A stretch of DNA of 64,000 nucleotides. Origin: Anaerococcus murdochii. GTDB lineage: Bacteria; Bacillota; Clostridia; Tissierellales; Peptoniphilaceae. The translations under genes and the position numbers were made by a program. Below are positions 42,863 through 52,121 of this stretch, in pieces. Position 1 is the stretch's first letter, and every line of letters begins with the position of its first letter. The notes beneath the pieces are model-generated. The model was not told the origin of the DNA. It saw nothing but the letters and a program-made list of their open reading frames with translations, and searched no databases. Location: the NCBI RefSeq assembly GCF_019957155.1, contig NZ_JAIPME010000002.1:1886001-1950000 (forward strand), given 5' to 3'.

Positions 42863-43287
42863 ATCTTGTTCCTATAATTTAGATTTTTAATAAAAATATA
42901 ATTATAAATGAAAATTATGCCAGCAAGTAATAGAGCAAAGCCAAGTCCTGTGTAGAAAAAGGCAATGAAAAATTCAGGTATTTTACCACTTGCACGAAGT
43001 CCTATACCCATAGACATCATAAAGACCATAATCAAGTAAGATTTGGCATCAAAAAAATTCCAAAATGGCCTTTTATCTTCATAGGCTAAAATTCTTTTTG
43101 TGTGTTTTTCGCTCATCTTATAAAACATAGTTCCAAAAATTATGAAAATCAAAATAGTAAGGGCATACAAATACCAATTTTTATCAATCAAACCAAAAGA
43201 TAAAGTCCCAAGTCTTGCCACATTAAAGCCCGCAATTAACCACACTATGCCTGCAATTAATAATAAAGTTCTCTTTTTAACTTTCAA
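42859..43287 (-). CDS. Uncharacterised membrane protein, 142 residues
   Basis: Start TTG at 43287 with AAAGGAG 7 bases upstream gives LKVKKRTLLLIAGIVWLIAG; the longer frame to 43443 overlaps the upstream gene. Four hydrophobic segments (about 8-24, 36-53, 84-101 and 110-132). The pattern KKRTLLLIAGIVWLIAGFN recurs in Firmicutes hypotheticals. Function unknown. Confidence 0.65.
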   Translation of the reverse strand: MKVKKRTLLLIAGIVWLIAGFNVARLGTLSFGLIDKNWYLYALTILIFIIFGTMFYKMSEKHTKRILAYEDKRPFWNFFDAKSYLIMVFMMSMGIGLRASGKIPEFFIAFFYTGLGFALLLAGIIFIYNYIFIKNLNYRNKI

Positions 43288-43321
43288 AATATACTCCTTT
43301 ATAATTTTTCCCAAAAAACCT

Positions 43322-43639
43322 CTAAATCTTCCTATTAAAGCTAGCTCCCAAAAAAGATCCAACAAGGGATATAACCCCATAGGCAAAAACATAAACAAAA
43401 GCACTTTCGTTATAAAAAATAAATATCGATGGGATAAAAACAAGCATCACAAAAATTGGATAAAGCCAAGAAAATGAATTTTTCACGCCATAAGCTAAGG
43501 ATGTTAAAAAACAACCTAAAGGCATCAAGATTAACAAGATTATCATAGCAGATCCAGTATCTATCATAAGGGTTGGCAATAGATAAAACATTCCAATATT
43601 TATCAATAAGTAGGGCAACATTTTTTTTATTTTTTCCAT
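43322..43639 (-). CDS. Uncharacterised membrane protein, 105 residues
   Basis: Begins MEKIKKMLPYLLINIG and has about four hydrophobic segments across its length with few charged residues. RBS GGAGG is 7 bases before ATG 43639. First gene of the coupled run that ends near 41306. Not recognised. Confidence 0.62.
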   Translation of the reverse strand: MEKIKKMLPYLLINIGMFYLLPTLMIDTGSAMIILLILMPLGCFLTSLAYGVKNSFSWLYPIFVMLVFIPSIFIFYNESAFVYVFAYGVISLVGSFLGASFNRKI

Positions 43640-43740
43640 AACCTGACCTCCTAAATATATATAAATTATACCCTATCAAAAAAGTAGGTATAGCTTTTTC
43701 TTTCAAAATATATTATAATCAAGTCAAGAAGGAGCTGGGT

Positions 43741-44748
43741 ATGGAAGAAAAAAGAAAACTCAAATTAATTATCGGTGCCTTTATATTTTTGCTGGTTATA
43801 GGTGTCCTTGGCTATATGGTCTTACTAAAAGTAGACTTTGTTGATGCCCTCTACATGACTGTAATAACCATATCTACAGTTGGTTTTGGCGAAGTAGGCA
43901 CAACTAGCGATGCATCAGAACTTTTTTCTATTTTTATGATTTTTTTAGGTGTAGGTATAGTTGGTTACACCTTTACGTCTGTTGTGGCGATGTTTGTAGA
44001 AGGAAAACTTGGCGACTTATGGAAGGGAAGTAAGATGGATAAAAAAATTTCGGCTCTAAATGATCATTACATAATTTGTGGTTCAGGAGAGCTTGCAGAA
44101 GTCATTATAGATAAATTTATAAAAGAAAAGTTAGACTTTGTTGTTATTACAAATAATCGTGAAGATTTAGACGATTATAGTCATCATGATATTTTAGTTA
44201 TTGAAGGACAATCCACAGAAGAAAATGTCCTCGACCACGCTGGAATCATGAAAGCCAAGGGTCTGATTTCTACCCTTGATACAGAAGTCGATAATATTGT
44301 TACAGTCCTAACCGCAAGGAATATGAATAAGGAAATATATATTATATCAAACGCTATAACAAAGTCAGGCAGTGATAAGCTAATGAAAGTTGGGGCTAAT
44401 AAGACATTATCAGCCACAGAAATTAGCGGCAAAAGAATGGCATCTCTCGTGATCAAACCAAATATTATTTCGTTCTTAGATGTAGTCACAAAAGTCGGTG
44501 ATGTTGAGCTTGACCTTGAGGAAGTTATAGTCAGGAGTGGTTCCTACCTAGAAAATAAAAACCTAATAGAAGCACAAATCCCAAACAAAACTGGCCTAAT
44601 AGTCCTAGCTATCAAAAAATTTGAAGATGGAAAAATGATTTTCAACCCTCACGGGTCCTACACTTTTAAAATAGGTGACGTTTTAATAGTCCTGGGACAA
44701 GAAGAACAAGTTGATAAATTAAGAAATTTGGGAGATGAAAGTAAATAA
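43741..44748 (+). CDS. Potassium channel protein with RCK domains
   Basis: A protein of 335 residues: a transmembrane helix, pore helix and K+ selectivity filter TVGFGE (46-51), a second helix, then an RCK_N/TrkA_N Rossmann domain (HYIICGSGELAEVIID from about residue 108) and an RCK_C domain (YLENKNLIEAQIPNK... IGDVLIVLG). It is a two-helix MthK-like channel. Ligand (Ca2+ or nucleotide) is not inferable. RBS AAGGAG. Confidence 0.92.
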   Translation: MEEKRKLKLIIGAFIFLLVIGVLGYMVLLKVDFVDALYMTVITISTVGFGEVGTTSDASELFSIFMIFLGVGIVGYTFTSVVAMFVEGKLGDLWKGSKMDKKISALNDHYIICGSGELAEVIIDKFIKEKLDFVVITNNREDLDDYSHHDILVIEGQSTEENVLDHAGIMKAKGLISTLDTEVDNIVTVLTARNMNKEIYIISNAITKSGSDKLMKVGANKTLSATEISGKRMASLVIKPNIISFLDVVTKVGDVELDLEEVIVRSGSYLENKNLIEAQIPNKTGLIVLAIKKFEDGKMIFNPHGSYTFKIGDVLIVLGQEEQVDKLRNLGDESK

Positions 44749-44757
44749 AAAAGTCAA

Positions 44758-44828
44758 AAGAAAAAGCCAAGTCAAAATCTTAGGAGAATTTAATTCCCAT
44801 TTGAATTTGAACTTGGCTTTTTCTTTTA
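44758..44828. terminator. Bidirectional terminator between K+ channel gene and metal operon
   Basis: Outer arms AAAAAGCCAAGT and ACTTGGCTTTTT enclose a longer loop with further partial pairing; A and T runs flank it. Confidence 0.75.
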
Positions 44829-44832
44829 ATTT

Positions 44833-45237
44833 TTACTTATTTTCGTTAGTATAAATTCTTTTCCCTTTTGGAGATATTGTTGGATAAGCTAGAAACTTAT
44901 TTAAAGCTGCAAACATCTCTTCACTTGTCACATGTTCTAGCAAATCCGATTGGTCATGGACAATTTCTCCACTAAGCCCAAGTGCATCCACAAGGAAACA
45001 TTCCCAAATCCTGTGTTTAGAAAGAATCTCCTTGGCTTCCCTATCTCCCAAATCGCTTAGGTGAATCTTGTTTTTTTCTTGAATTACTAGGCCATCATCC
45101 ACTAGCTTTTTGATCATTTCGCTAACAGATGGTCTACTTATAGAAAAATAATCAGATATATTTTTATTGCTAGTATAGCCCTTATCTTTTGAAAGCCTGT
45201 ATATAGCTTGAATGTAGTCTTGTCTGATAGAGTTCAT
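44833..45237 (-). CDS. DtxR/MntR-family metal-dependent regulator (TroR-like)
   Basis: A repressor of 134 residues: winged helix SNKNISDYFSISRPSVSEMIKKLVDDGLVIQEKNKIHLSDLG followed by a dimerisation domain with the metal-binding residues HRIWECFLVDALG, EIVHDQSDLLEHVTSEEM. There is no SH3 domain, so it is the short MntR/TroR type. It is the last gene of the metal ABC operon and probably binds the TTAGG-type palindrome at 48937-48954 to repress it when Mn2+ or another metal is high. Confidence 0.9.
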   Translation of the reverse strand: MNSIRQDYIQAIYRLSKDKGYTSNKNISDYFSISRPSVSEMIKKLVDDGLVIQEKNKIHLSDLGDREAKEILSKHRIWECFLVDALGLSGEIVHDQSDLLEHVTSEEMFAALNKFLAYPTISPKGKRIYTNENK

Positions 45238-45245
45238 CGCTTACC

Positions 45246-46379
45246 TCATAGTCCGTAATCTTTTATTAAACTTACATATAAGATTCTACCCTTTTCAGTT
45301 AGTTTATAAATACCTCCATCAACCTCAATCTTATTTTCAGAAATAAGGATTTGACTATATTTTTCAATATCTTCTTTTTTCCATGATAAGTGCCTATAAA
45401 TTGTTGATAAGCCTAACTCTTCGCTAGCATCTTCTTGGGCTTGGTGGTTGCCAACGTGCATCAAAAATACGTCTTTTTTAAATTCCCTATGATTTTTCTT
45501 TCGAGTTAAGATTTTCATCAAAAATCCATTTTTATTAAATAAAAATGTAATTAGGAAACTTATGCCAGCCATAGTTGCAGACATACCTGACATTGACAAA
45601 TTATAGTACATAGCTAAGACAAATCCAAGTATAGAATTTATTATAGCATATATAACTGAAATTATTATCATAGTTCTGAGATTTTTGCTTATAAGATATG
45701 CACTCGCTGCCGGAGCAATCAAAAAGGAGATTACTAAAATTGCCCCTACTGCCTCAAAGGCAACCACTGTCGTAAATGATGTTAAGGTCATTAGACCATA
45801 AAATAATAGCACTTCTGAAAATCCTGCAATCTTTGCAAATTCCGGATCAAAAGTAGTTAGTTTTAGTTCTTTAAAAAATACGACTATAAAACTTAAATTT
45901 ATAAGCCCAATCACAGACATTTGCAAGAGGGATTTTGGTATTTCGTAGCCTAAGAAATTCATAGTATTTAAAGGCGCCATAATTACTTCACCCATTAAGA
46001 CAACATCCACATCTAGGTGGACATTTCTCGCATATTTTGTAATGAGTATAACTGCCAGAGCAAAAAACATTGGAAAAACAATTCCAACTGCATCATCATT
46101 TTTTACAAGTTTGGTTTTGGATAAAGATTCTATGGATAACACAGTTATTATCCCAAATATCGCCGCTCCAAATACCAAGTAGACCGAAGTGATATCCTTA
46201 ACTATGAAATAGGCTAATACAATTCCCAAAAGGATTGAGTGGCTAATTGCATCTGCTAGCATTGAAAGTCTTCTTAAAACTAGGAAAACTCCAATTAAAG
46301 AACAAGCTATAGCTGTGACGAGAAGAACCAACAAGGTTTGATAATTAGATACAAAAGAATACCTTAAAAAATCAAGCAT
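45246..46379 (-). CDS. Metal ABC transporter permease with C-terminal winged-helix-like domain
   Basis: About 377 residues, more than 90 longer than a plain permease of this family. The first 285 residues have eight or nine hydrophobic segments of the ABC-3 family (RRLSMLADAISHSILLGIV, GAILVISFLIAPAASAYL). The tail has a basic linker (TRKKNHREFKKD), then a sequence looking like a winged helix (STIYRHLSWKKEDIEKYSQ, ISENKIEVDGGIYKLTEKGR). I chose ATG at 46379 with GGGAGG upstream; the longer frame begins at 46394. It overlaps the preceding permease by 8 bases. Confidence 0.88.
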   Translation of the reverse strand: MLDFLRYSFVSNYQTLLVLLVTAIACSLIGVFLVLRRLSMLADAISHSILLGIVLAYFIVKDITSVYLVFGAAIFGIITVLSIESLSKTKLVKNDDAVGIVFPMFFALAVILITKYARNVHLDVDVVLMGEVIMAPLNTMNFLGYEIPKSLLQMSVIGLINLSFIVVFFKELKLTTFDPEFAKIAGFSEVLLFYGLMTLTSFTTVVAFEAVGAILVISFLIAPAASAYLISKNLRTMIIISVIYAIINSILGFVLAMYYNLSMSGMSATMAGISFLITFLFNKNGFLMKILTRKKNHREFKKDVFLMHVGNHQAQEDASEELGLSTIYRHLSWKKEDIEKYSQILISENKIEVDGGIYKLTEKGRILYVSLIKDYGL

Positions 46380-47241
46380 ATTTTTTCCTCCCAAGCTGTT
46401 TTCTAATCCCCCTAGGTCCGATTAACATGGAGATAAGGGAAATAAAGCTCATTATCAAAATAATTGTAGATCCCGTACTCATCCCGTCATAAGCTGTGGA
46501 TATATAGGTGCCGATAAAAGCTGATACCCCACCGCAAAGCCCTGCAATTATTAGCATTACATTGAATTTATCAGTCCATTGAAGGGCTGTAATTGCTGGC
46601 ACTATGAGCATGGATGAAATCAAAATCGCCCCAACAAGCTTAAGGCCAGTTGTGATTAAAAGCATGGTTGCAAGGAGTATTACTGTGTTCATTATGCTAG
46701 GTTTTATGCCGATTGTTTTTGCATAGACTTCATCAAATACATAGACCTTTATTTCTTTATAAAAAGTTAATAAAAGCAATATTGAAAAAATTGATACAAT
46801 AAAAATTATCTTAACATCATTTTTCATAATATATGAGGCCTGACCGAAAATATAGTTTTTTAGGCCAGATTGAGAAACACATGCATAAGTAGGATTACCT
46901 TGGATATAGGATTTTAAAACCATACCTAGTCCAAAAAAGCTCGATAATACGATAGCTAATGTCGCATCGAGGTCTATTTTTGAGTTATTTGCTATCATAT
47001 CTATCAGGAAAAATGAAATAGCTCCAGCAATAGCCGCTCCAAGCAAAAGAACAAGGGGAGATTTTTCCATTGATAGCATAAAGGCGATAACAATTCCAGG
47101 ATAAGTAGAGTGACCAATGGCATCTCCTATCAAGGACTTACCCTTTAAAACGCTTATAGATCCAATTATACCAGTAGCCATAGCAAGAATTACCGTACCA
47201 AGAGCCACTATTATGAAAGAATAATTTCTAAAAATATCCAT
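46372..47241 (-). CDS. Metal ABC transporter permease
   Basis: A permease of 289 residues with eight or nine hydrophobic segments of the ABC-3 family (GSISVLKGKSLIGDAIGHSTYPGIV, LKLVGAILISSMLIVPAITALQW). It begins MDIFRNYSFIIVALG after GAGG. Partner of the next permease and the ATPase, as in TroC/TroD of T. pallidum. Confidence 0.92.
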   Translation of the reverse strand: MDIFRNYSFIIVALGTVILAMATGIIGSISVLKGKSLIGDAIGHSTYPGIVIAFMLSMEKSPLVLLLGAAIAGAISFFLIDMIANNSKIDLDATLAIVLSSFFGLGMVLKSYIQGNPTYACVSQSGLKNYIFGQASYIMKNDVKIIFIVSIFSILLLLTFYKEIKVYVFDEVYAKTIGIKPSIMNTVILLATMLLITTGLKLVGAILISSMLIVPAITALQWTDKFNVMLIIAGLCGGVSAFIGTYISTAYDGMSTGSTIILIMSFISLISMLIGPRGIRKQLGRKKYA

Positions 47242-47245
47242 AAAC

Positions 47246-47956
47246 TTACCTCACAAAAGCCTTGTCTACATTTTCTTTTGTGAAAGCCTCGCTAACAGGA
47301 CCTTGGGCAATGACTTTTTTATTTAAAATCACTATATGGTCAAAATATTTTTCTATAGTATTAAGGTCATGGTGGACAACTATGGAAGTTTTTCCCTTAT
47401 TTTGAGAATCCTTCATAAAATCAAAAATAATTTTTTCTGTCACCTTATCCACACCTGCGAGAGGCTCGTCCATAAAATATATTTCTGCATCTTGGCAAAT
47501 GGCCCTTGCTATAAAAACTCTTTGCCTTTGGCCACCTGAGAGTTCTGAAATTTGCCTATCTTCAAAGTCTTCCATGCCAATTTTTTTTAAGGCTTTTCTA
47601 GCAAGACCGTAGTCTTCCTTAGTCGGTCTTTTGAGCCAACCAAGGTGAACATACCTGCCCATTAGAACAACGTCTAATACTGTAGTTGGGAAATCCCAAT
47701 TTACTGAAGCAGTTTGTGGTATATAGGCAATTTTTTTCTTAACCTCTTCAAAGGACTTGCCCATGATAGTAACAGATCCTGATAATTTTTTCTGTAAATT
47801 AAGGATTCCCTTGATCAAGGTTGATTTGCCCGCCCCATTAGGGCCGATAATCGCAGTTATTGAATTGTTTATTATATCTATATCATTATCCCAGAGGACC
47901 GGCTTATCAGCATAAGCTATTGTCATATCCTCTACTTTTATGATTACATCCTTCAA
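47246..47956 (-). CDS. Metal ABC transporter ATPase
   Basis: An ATPase of 236 residues: Walker A GPNGAGKSTL, Q loop YIPQTASVNWDFPTTV (the QxxxVDWxFPxxV signature of Mn/Zn/Fe transporters), signature LSGGQRQR, Walker B IYFMDEPLAGVD and VVHHDLNT. The start is TTG at 47956 with AGGTGG upstream. Four bases separate it from the permease gene. Confidence 0.94.
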   Translation of the reverse strand: MKDVIIKVEDMTIAYADKPVLWDNDIDIINNSITAIIGPNGAGKSTLIKGILNLQKKLSGSVTIMGKSFEEVKKKIAYIPQTASVNWDFPTTVLDVVLMGRYVHLGWLKRPTKEDYGLARKALKKIGMEDFEDRQISELSGGQRQRVFIARAICQDAEIYFMDEPLAGVDKVTEKIIFDFMKDSQNKGKTSIVVHHDLNTIEKYFDHIVILNKKVIAQGPVSEAFTKENVDKAFVR

Positions 47957-47964
47957 AATTCCAC

Positions 47965-48906
47965 CTATTTCAAGTTTTCTACTATTAAATCAACATTATG
48001 CTTGTACATGTCAATATATGTGTCGCCAGCTTGGCCTACTGGTGCAAGAGAATCTGAGAAAAGTTCTTTGCCCTCACCTGACACAACTTTTACATCAAAG
48101 CCCTTAGCCTTTACAGCTTCCTTTAATTTTTCCATCCTCATTGGGTCAGTTGTTGACTCTGCAAAAATCGCCTTGATTTTGTTTTCAACAATAAAGTTTA
48201 CAGTATCTTCAATATCCTTATTTGCAACTTCGCTGTCTGTAGACACACCTTGTGGAGCCTTTACAGGAATGTTGTAAGCTCTTGAAAAATAATTAAAAGC
48301 ATCGTGAGGAGTAATCAAATATCTGCTAGCTTCTGGAATTGAGTTTATTTTTTCCTTATTTTCCTTATCAAGTTCATCAAGCTTTGCAAGATAATCTTCT
48401 AGATTTTTCTCTATATTTTCTTTTTCTTCAGGAAGAAGTTTTTCTAAATCTTCAGCAGCATTTTTTGTGGCTTCCTTGTAAAGTTTTATAGAAAACCAAA
48501 AGTGTGGGTCAACAACAACCTTTCCACCCTCTTCCATTTCACCAATATCTTCTTTTTTGAAAGTTCTAGAAACTGCAGAACCCCTCTTCTCTAAAACATC
48601 AACCATCTTGCCCTCAAAGTGAAGACCGTGGTATAAAAGAAGATCAGCCTTTTTAATCTTTTCCAAATCTTGTGGTTTTGCAGTATAAAGGTGTGGGTCT
48701 TCGCCAGCAGGAATAATTAATTCCTTGTCAACCTTATCCCCAACCAAGTTATCAACCATGTCATACAAAAAAGAAGTTGTAACTGTAACCACCTTCTTGC
48801 CACCATCTTGATTAGCACCTTCTGATTCTGTATTCTTTTCGTTTTTTGAACAGGAACTAGCAATGATAAGCATTGCAAGGACCATTAATATTTTTTTAAT
48901 TTTCAT
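47965..48906 (-). CDS. Metal-binding lipoprotein of ABC transporter (TroA/ZnuA/PsaA type)
   Basis: A protein of 313 residues: lipobox IIASSCSK, then a cluster A-I fold. Metal-ligand candidates are the His in GEDPHLYTAKP, VVDPHFWFS, TPHDAFNYFS and the acidic D/E in ESTTDPMRM and GDTYIDMYKHN. No long His-rich loop, which argues more for Mn2+ or Fe2+ than for Zn2+, but this is uncertain. First gene of the operon. Confidence 0.92.
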   Translation of the reverse strand: MKIKKILMVLAMLIIASSCSKNEKNTESEGANQDGGKKVVTVTTSFLYDMVDNLVGDKVDKELIIPAGEDPHLYTAKPQDLEKIKKADLLLYHGLHFEGKMVDVLEKRGSAVSRTFKKEDIGEMEEGGKVVVDPHFWFSIKLYKEATKNAAEDLEKLLPEEKENIEKNLEDYLAKLDELDKENKEKINSIPEASRYLITPHDAFNYFSRAYNIPVKAPQGVSTDSEVANKDIEDTVNFIVENKIKAIFAESTTDPMRMEKLKEAVKAKGFDVKVVSGEGKELFSDSLAPVGQAGDTYIDMYKHNVDLIVENLK

Positions 48907-48936
48907 ATTTCCTCCAATAAATTAATTCTAATTAAA

Positions 48937-48954
48937 AGTTAGGCATACCTAACT
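48937..48954. promoter_or_regulatory. DtxR/MntR-type operator
   Basis: AGTTAGGCATACCTAACT is an almost perfect 18-bp palindrome (8 of 9 pairs), centred just downstream of the predicted transcription start. TTAGGyATrCCTAA is the kind of box bound by DtxR-family Mn or Fe regulators. The regulator gene itself is the last gene of the operon. Confidence 0.75.
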
Positions 48955-48960
48955 ATTTAT

Positions 48961-48989
48961 AGTATAGCCCCAGCTTTTATTTTTGTCAA
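48961..48989 (-). promoter_or_regulatory. Promoter of metal ABC operon
   Basis: TTGACA (48984-48989) and TATACT (48961-48966) are separated by 17 bp, directly upstream of the palindrome and the RBS GGAGG of the lipoprotein gene. Confidence 0.85.
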
Positions 48990-48997
48990 TTATTTTT

Positions 48998-49012
48998 TGA
49001 TAATAATTATCA
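48998..49012. promoter_or_regulatory. Fur-type 7-1-7 box
   Basis: TGATAAT-A-ATTATCA is a perfect 15-bp palindrome identical to the Bacillus Fur 7-1-7 consensus, 9 bp upstream of the -35 box. PerR and Zur boxes are related, so another Fur-family member is possible. Confidence 0.6.
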
Positions 49013-49076
49013 TTTGATTGTAGTTGTAAGAAAAAATTCACATTATCTAGGAATTCAATTTTAAAACCTATGAAAA

Positions 49077-49112
49077 AGAGTCTTAAAAGACCTAATAATC
49101 TTAAAAGACTCT
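49077..49112 (-). terminator. Terminator after the decayed hydrolase gene
   Basis: AGAGTCTT and AAGACTCT arms with additional inner AAGA/TCTT pairing, followed by TTTTTC on the minus strand. Confidence 0.65.
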
Positions 49113-49178
49113 GCTATTATTGAAAAAACAAATATTAAATTTTATCATCGCTTCAACTTACGATTAAATTTAATAAAT

Positions 49179-50226
49179 TTATTTAAGATACTTATTATAT
49201 TTTAAATAAATTTTATGGATTAAATCTGAAAACTCTTCAGACTTTGACTCCATAAGTCCATGACTGGTATTCTCCATAAGATACAATTATTTTTCTGGCG
49301 CCTCTAGCTCATCAAAATATTCTCTCGCTAGTTTGTAATTAGCCTGATAATCCATATCACCATTAATATTTATATATGGAACTTGATAAGTGTACTTTCC
49401 TTTTATGGAAAAATCCTTAAATTCATCTGACCTATAAAAATCAAAATATACTTTAATGTCTCTGCCAAAATAAGCAGCCCAATCTTTTATTGAGTAATTC
49501 GGATTGAATAAAAGAGTTGTAAAAAGATTATAATCTGAACCATCTTTCATCATATCGTATCCATATTTATTTAAAATTATATTTTTTATTTTGATATTTT
49601 TCAAGTTGATTTCTTCAGGATTGTAAGTTTCTAATAGGTTCATATCTCCATGGTTATTTGCCGCCCATTTTATCACCTCTTCTTTAAAGGCCTTTTCATT
49701 TTCTACAATATCAACTATTTGGCCAGTGCCAATATATAAATTATAATAATTAGGATAGGCTTGGACGAGATTTGCCCCATATAATGACCCCCAAGAATGA
49801 CCCAGAATACTTATTTTATCAACTCCCAGATATTTTCTTAGAAATTCAGTCATTTCTTTGCCATTTTCCATAAAGTCTCTCTCGTTAGCTTTATATTATT
49901 TTGATTTTTATCATAACTTTTTCCACAATTTCTCTGATCCCAAGTCACAACTGTGAAAATATCCGCCCATTTTCTTGTGAAAGCATAATCAATTTCACTA
50001 GTAGCTGAGCCAGGCCCTCCGTGCAAATAAAGTAAAACTGGATTATTTATATCTTCACCATAAATGTTTATCCACTACTTTGTTCCGTTAATTTCAACAT
50101 ACATCGACTCATTTATTCCACCCTTTGGCCTTGATTTATTAAAACACTTCCCCAAAATTGTAGTCCCAAAATCAAAAATATTGATATAAGCAAAATAGAC
50201 AAAATTATTTTCAAAAATTTTTTCAT
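49179..50226 (-). pseudogene. Decayed alpha/beta hydrolase (proline iminopeptidase-like)
   Basis: Pieces of one gene can be read in order. N-terminus MKKFLKIILSILLISIF (membrane anchor), then in another frame NESMYVEINGTK, a TAG at 50075-50077, WINIYGEDINNPVLLYLHGGPG (oxyanion motif), TVVTWDQRNCGKS, a single-base frameshift near 49870, then ILGHSWGSLYG (nucleophile Ser) to EAPEK, a TAA at 49287-49289, and the in-frame tail LYLMENTSHGLMESKSE ending YLK. The HGGPG, WDQR and GHSWG motifs identify a serine peptidase of the proline iminopeptidase type. At least two stops and two frameshifts make it non-functional. Confidence 0.85.
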
Positions 50227-50232
50227 AGTATT

Positions 50233-52017
50233 TTAAATTTCCCAAAACCTATACATTTCAAAACTAAGTATTACTAGAATCTGAGTCATAGCAAGAAGAC
50301 TATTTATAAAAAACTTATATTTTTCTTTCTCACTAGCCTTGTTATAATATTTTCTAAATCCATTAAAAACAAAATATGCCATTAAAAGAATTAGAGGTAA
50401 AAATATTGCACTTTGAACCATGTATGAAGCCCTGATTCCAATATTTCCAGTACCATAGCCATGGCTAAGTCTAAAAAAAAATAATTAGCAAATTAATAAA
50501 TGATATTGACATCAAAACAAAAATAAAATATGAATCCTTACGAATCTGCGCAAGATTCTTTAAATTTCTCTTATTTTTTATCTTCTCTTTAATCAAGCCC
50601 CTAGAATAACCTTCACCAAACCATATATGCCAGCAAGAATAAAAAACACCATAAATAAAATATTTGTAAGAGCCTTAGGTGTAGATATAAGAAAATCTGA
50701 AAATTGGATCTCAACTATCTCATTTTCTTCATACCACCAATTTTCCAAATCTTCTTCTCCATAGGAAGTTACTCCCAAAGCACTAATAAATTTTAGTGGT
50801 CCTGTCATTATCCCACGAGTATTTAAAAGAAGACCTTTAGGGAACATCCATTTTAATTTTAGTTAAGTCAGAATCTTTAAATTTATCAAAAATTAATTCA
50901 TACATATCGTAATTATAAATAGTTTCATGGGCTTGATTAGTCATAAGAACCATTACAACCCCACTAATAGGATCAAATTGCAACATAGCTGAGCAATCAA
51001 AAGTATTACCCCCATGGCCAATAGTTTTAAGGCCATACTCACTTGCAAAAAAACCATAGAAATTTTTAGGAATCTCTGTTGGTCCGTAAAAACTTGTAGG
51101 AGTGTAAATCTTTTTTAGAGTGCTTTGATTTTTAAAAAGTGGAGAAAAATTATTATCACCAGAAGTAAGAGCACGAGCTAATTTTGCCAAATCGCCTATT
51201 GTGCCCATTGCACTGCCAGCAGGATAAAGATGAATATAATATATTCCAGGTCCTTCAATTTTTTCTCCCTTTGTGTCATAACATTTAAGCTTAAGTCTTT
51301 GATTTTTAACCCACTCATTATCATCAAATACAGGACTTATTGAGCTATGGTCCATCTTTAGAGGTCTAAAAATATTTTCATGAACATAATCTACATAATC
51401 CATACCTGAAACTCTCTCGACTATAAAAGCTCCAAGAGCCGCTGCCCAATTCGAATATCCTGTATGTTGGACTGGCTCATAGATTTACCTGGGTTGATTA
51501 GTGCTAAGAGTATCATCAAGGCTTTTTATTTCCGAAGGATCTGTAGTTTGGATAAAATATGTATCTTGGAGACCCGCCTTATGATTCATTAGATCTAAAA
51601 TAGTAATTGGCTTGTCATAACTTAGATTATTGAGGAAATCATCTGGTAAATACTACCTTATATCCCTATTTAACTCAATTTTATCAGCTTCATAAAGCTA
51701 CATAATAGAAACCCAAACTAATAGTTTAGAAATTGATCCCCACTCGTAAACAGAATCAAAATCAGCCTTAAGTCCAGCTTCCTTATCCAAATATCCAAAA
51801 TAATTTGATTCCTGTCGTACACAATCACATTTAGACCATAAGTTGTATCCTTATTATTGCCTAAATAACTTTCTATCTCTTGTGGCAAATCTTCGTATTT
51901 TATTCCAGATGGTAAATATTTTTGTGCTTTACTCGCCAAACTAACTGGTCCAAAGATAATAATAAAAACTAAACTGAATATTAATGAATCTACAAACGAC
52001 TTTACTAGATTTTTCAT
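50233..52017 (-). pseudogene. Decayed class C beta-lactamase-like serine hydrolase with membrane tail
   Basis: From the N-terminus (MKNLVKSFVDSLIFSLVF, signal segment; YLPSGIKYEDLPQEIESYL) a frameshift follows VIVYDR, then GYLDKEAGLKADFDSVYEW and SISK (the SxxK nucleophile motif). Stops occur at LYEADK (TAG) and before YLPDDF (TAG) and IYEPVQHTGYSN (TAA, 51485-51487). The YSN motif, LGAFIVERVSG and the KTG-equivalent IGHGGN follow, then a C-terminal part with several transmembrane segments broken by a frameshift in a T run near 50485. It lies just upstream of the other decayed hydrolase, probably once an operon. Confidence 0.83.
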
Positions 52018-52121
52018 AAAAACACCCCATTTTTCTTATAATTTTATAATAGAAGCAGATTCTATTTTTTATGTAAGAATAATATTAGGAATGTATAAAG
52101 TTTTTAATTATAATAATTCTA

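Noticed and set aside
43288..43443. N-terminal extension of the 142-residue membrane protein
   Set aside because: It overlaps the upstream gene by more than 120 bases, while TTG 43287 has a very good RBS.
43410..43706. Overlapping minus-strand 98-codon frame
   Set aside because: Lies over the 105-residue membrane protein in another frame, without RBS or family resemblance.
52018..52100. Terminator resembling the one at 53583-53627
   Set aside because: ACATTCC/GGGGTGT arms are present but far apart and overlap the RBS of the decayed beta-lactamase gene; too weak to call.
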